Shown: one piece after another, positions 62,477-64,000 of the stretch
How the letters are laid out: each line of letters starts with the position of its first letter
How positions within the stretch are numbered: position 1 is the stretch's first letter
Origin: Streptomyces sp. BK340
GTDB lineage: Bacteria; Actinomycetota; Actinomycetes; Streptomycetales; Streptomycetaceae
Reading direction: 5' to 3'
Assembly: GCF_007827595.1 (NCBI RefSeq)
Contig: NZ_VISR01000008.1
Coordinates: forward strand, 186,001-250,000
Length of the DNA stretch: 64,000 nucleotides
The notes under the pieces: model-generated
What the model saw: only the letters and a program-made list of their open reading frames with translations
The model's database searches: none
Told to the model about the DNA's origin: nothing
Translations under genes and position numbers: made by a program

Positions 62477-64000
62477 ATGAGTGATGCCGGGGACGTACCA
62501 GCCGCCGACCGCGCCGCCGCCGTGCTCGGACGCACGGCCGGGATCTCGGTCCCGCTGGACCCGGACGAGTACGAGGGGACACGAGGGCCGGAGCTCGGTG
62601 CACTGGTCGAAGAACTGGAGTTCCTGCAACACGAGTTGACATACAGTCAGGACTGTGCGGCGACGTCGGCGCTGGTGGAGGCACGTCTTGGGAGATGCCT
62701 CGCCGTGAGGTTCGGCCTGGAGGGCGCCCCCGCCGACCGGGAGCGGGCGGTGCGCCTGCTGGACGGGGCTCGTACGTCGGCCCTGCTCGGCCACGAGGAC
62801 CGGGAGGCCGCGCGCCGGGACCTGGTGTGCCTGCTCGGCTCGCGACTGGTGCGGCTGAACCGTGAGACCTCGCCCGGATCCCGGAGTCAGTGGACCATCG
62901 ACCAGCTGACGTCCATGCTCGCGGTCGGAACCCCCCTCACACAGGGCGGTTCGGGCATGGTGGAGGACACCGGTCTGCTCGTACGGCTGCTGCTCGAACG
63001 CGAGCAGGAGGGCATGACACCCGCAGACCGGGACAACCTGCGGGGTCTGGGCGCGTTGACCGACGCGCTGCTGAAGGGCGACACCGACGCGGTCGTCGGC
63101 GGGGCCCGGCACCTCCTCGCCACCATGCCGGGCATGGCACTGCCGCCGCCGCTCGCCGCCCTGATGCCGTCGATGTTGTCCATGCTCGAGGACGCCCTCG
63201 GCGAGGTCCCGGACGCGGTCCCCACGGGCGCCGTGCCGGCCGACGACCCGGACGACGCACGGGACGTCCAGCACGTCCGGACCCAGCTCCTCGCCCTGAC
63301 CGAGGTGATGTCACCCGGAACCATCGCGCCGCACGAACTGCCCAGGCTGCTGGCCGAACTGTCCGGAGAGCGGGACTCCGCGACGGGGGAGGAGGGCGGC
63401 GCACCCCTGCCGTCCAGGATGATCGCCGCCCTCTTCCACGGCGCCCTCGCCGCCCGCACCGGGGACCTGGAGGGGTTCCGGGAAGCGTTCCGGCTGATGC
63501 ACGAGGCGCATGCCAAGGGGGAACTCGACAGCCGCGTGCACGCCGAATGGCTCCGCACCGTGGTACCCGGACTGCTCCTCGCGGCCGCCCTCACCGGCGG
63601 CAGCCTGCAGGACGAGGACATGGCCCGGGCCCTGCTCGAGGCGCAGCAGTGGGACGACGACCCCGCGAGCGGCATCGCCGCCTCGCTGCGCCTGTGCGGG
63701 GAGACCGTCCGGCTCAACGAGAAGCTGATGTCCGCCCTGGACAGCGGCGACGACGCGGCCGTGGAGGACGTCATCGACGCGCTGTGCGAACTGGAGCTGG
63801 ACGAGACCTACGACGACGCCGAGGAATGGACCGGCGCCCTGCTCGGCTTCGTGCTCGGCAGCGCCTATCTGGGCCGCGTCGTGCTCGCCCCGTCGGCGCA
63901 CGACAGGACGGACCACCTGCGCGCGGCCGCACACCACCTGCGGCGGGCCGTGGAGACGTCGGTGGACATGCCCGCCCTGCGCGGCGTCCTCGACAGCACC
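62477..64000 (+). CDS. Large helical protein, truncated by the window edge
   Basis: An open frame of at least 508 codons running off the right edge. ATG 62477 follows GGAGGGG. The sequence is mostly acidic-helical with repeating units of about 35-40 residues that read like TPR or Sel1-type helices (for example ALVEELEFLQHELTYS, REAARRDLVCLLGSR LVRLNRE, FREAFRLMHEAHAK, AEWTGALLGFVLGSAYLGRVVL). Several Streptomyces proteins with this kind of N-terminus end in a CHAT-type peptidase domain, which would lie outside the window; this is a guess. Divergent from the zinc-ribbon/membrane protein pair. Function unknown. Confidence 0.62.
   Translation, partial: MSDAGDVPAADRAAAVLGRTAGISVPLDPDEYEGTRGPELGALVEELEFLQHELTYSQDCAATSALVEARLGRCLAVRFGLEGAPADRERAVRLLDGARTSALLGHEDREAARRDLVCLLGSRLVRLNRETSPGSRSQWTIDQLTSMLAVGTPLTQGGSGMVEDTGLLVRLLLEREQEGMTPADRDNLRGLGALTDALLKGDTDAVVGGARHLLATMPGMALPPPLAALMPSMLSMLEDALGEVPDAVPTGAVPADDPDDARDVQHVRTQLLALTEVMSPGTIAPHELPRLLAELSGERDSATGEEGGAPLPSRMIAALFHGALAARTGDLEGFREAFRLMHEAHAKGELDSRVHAEWLRTVVPGLLLAAALTGGSLQDEDMARALLEAQQWDDDPASGIAASLRLCGETVRLNEKLMSALDSGDDAAVEDVIDALCELELDETYDDAEEWTGALLGFVLGSAYLGRVVLAPSAHDRTDHLRAAAHHLRRAVETSVDMPALRGVLDST

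Overview
The window is high-GC actinobacterial DNA, almost certainly from a Streptomyces chromosome. GC-rich third positions, GTG starts, ATGA/GTGA overlaps, SsgA-like proteins, SpoIIE-type phosphatases and a PcaL fusion all point that way. No rRNA, tRNA or CRISPR array was seen. The window has two parts that meet near 38.4 kb.

Accessory part (1-38.4 kb). It opens with an IS481-type transposase fragment. Two related aromatic-degradation clusters follow. Cluster A (269-8117) has a TetR regulator divergent from an FAH-family hydrolase, acyl-CoA ligase, DoxX, TfdB-like flavin monooxygenase, VOC extradiol dioxygenase and a truncated second monooxygenase. Cluster B (9107-15976) is a compact overlapping operon: VOC dioxygenase, FAH hydrolase, MhpA-like hydroxylase, acetoacetate-CoA ligase and DoxX, divergent from its own TetR regulator. 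A decayed dehalogenase-like gene follows. Next is a fatty-acid hydroxylation module (self-sufficient CYP102-type P450, zinc alcohol dehydrogenase, TetR) with a divergent TetR regulator. From 23.3 to 24.4 kb there are gene remnants. A regulatory and developmental patch lies at 24.4-32.5 kb: HATPase, two SsgA-like proteins, NIPSNAP, a small secreted His-rich protein and two tandem PAS/GAF/SpoIIE phosphatase-HATPase proteins. The stretch to 38.4 kb holds IS110 debris, two ArsR regulators that share an operator type, a SulP transporter operon, a PhnA remnant and an intact IS110 transposase.

Core-like part (38.4-64 kb). Genes here are intact and tightly packed: pcaL, an MBL hydrolase, xthA, a DUF6278-like protein, a secreted CocE-type hydrolase, ggt, a ClpC-like ATPase, map with a divergent XRE regulator, and a large low-complexity protein. 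A reductive pyrimidine catabolism cluster follows (two ureidopropionase-type amidohydrolases, aminotransferase, PucR, dihydropyrimidinase, LLM oxidoreductase, NCS1 permease). Three uncharacterised genes end the window, the last one running off the edge.

The most interesting signals are two families of palindromic operators that link separate loci. A 14-bp motif (TGAyGAwwTCrTCA) occurs at both aromatic-cluster promoters and again over the -10 region of the first PAS/SpoIIE phosphatase gene at 27.3 kb. A 15-bp motif (CCrTACknCGTAyGG type) occurs four times between the P450 and its TetR gene and twice upstream of the small secreted protein 4.3 kb away. Both suggest local TetR regulons that reach from catabolism into signalling or secreted functions.
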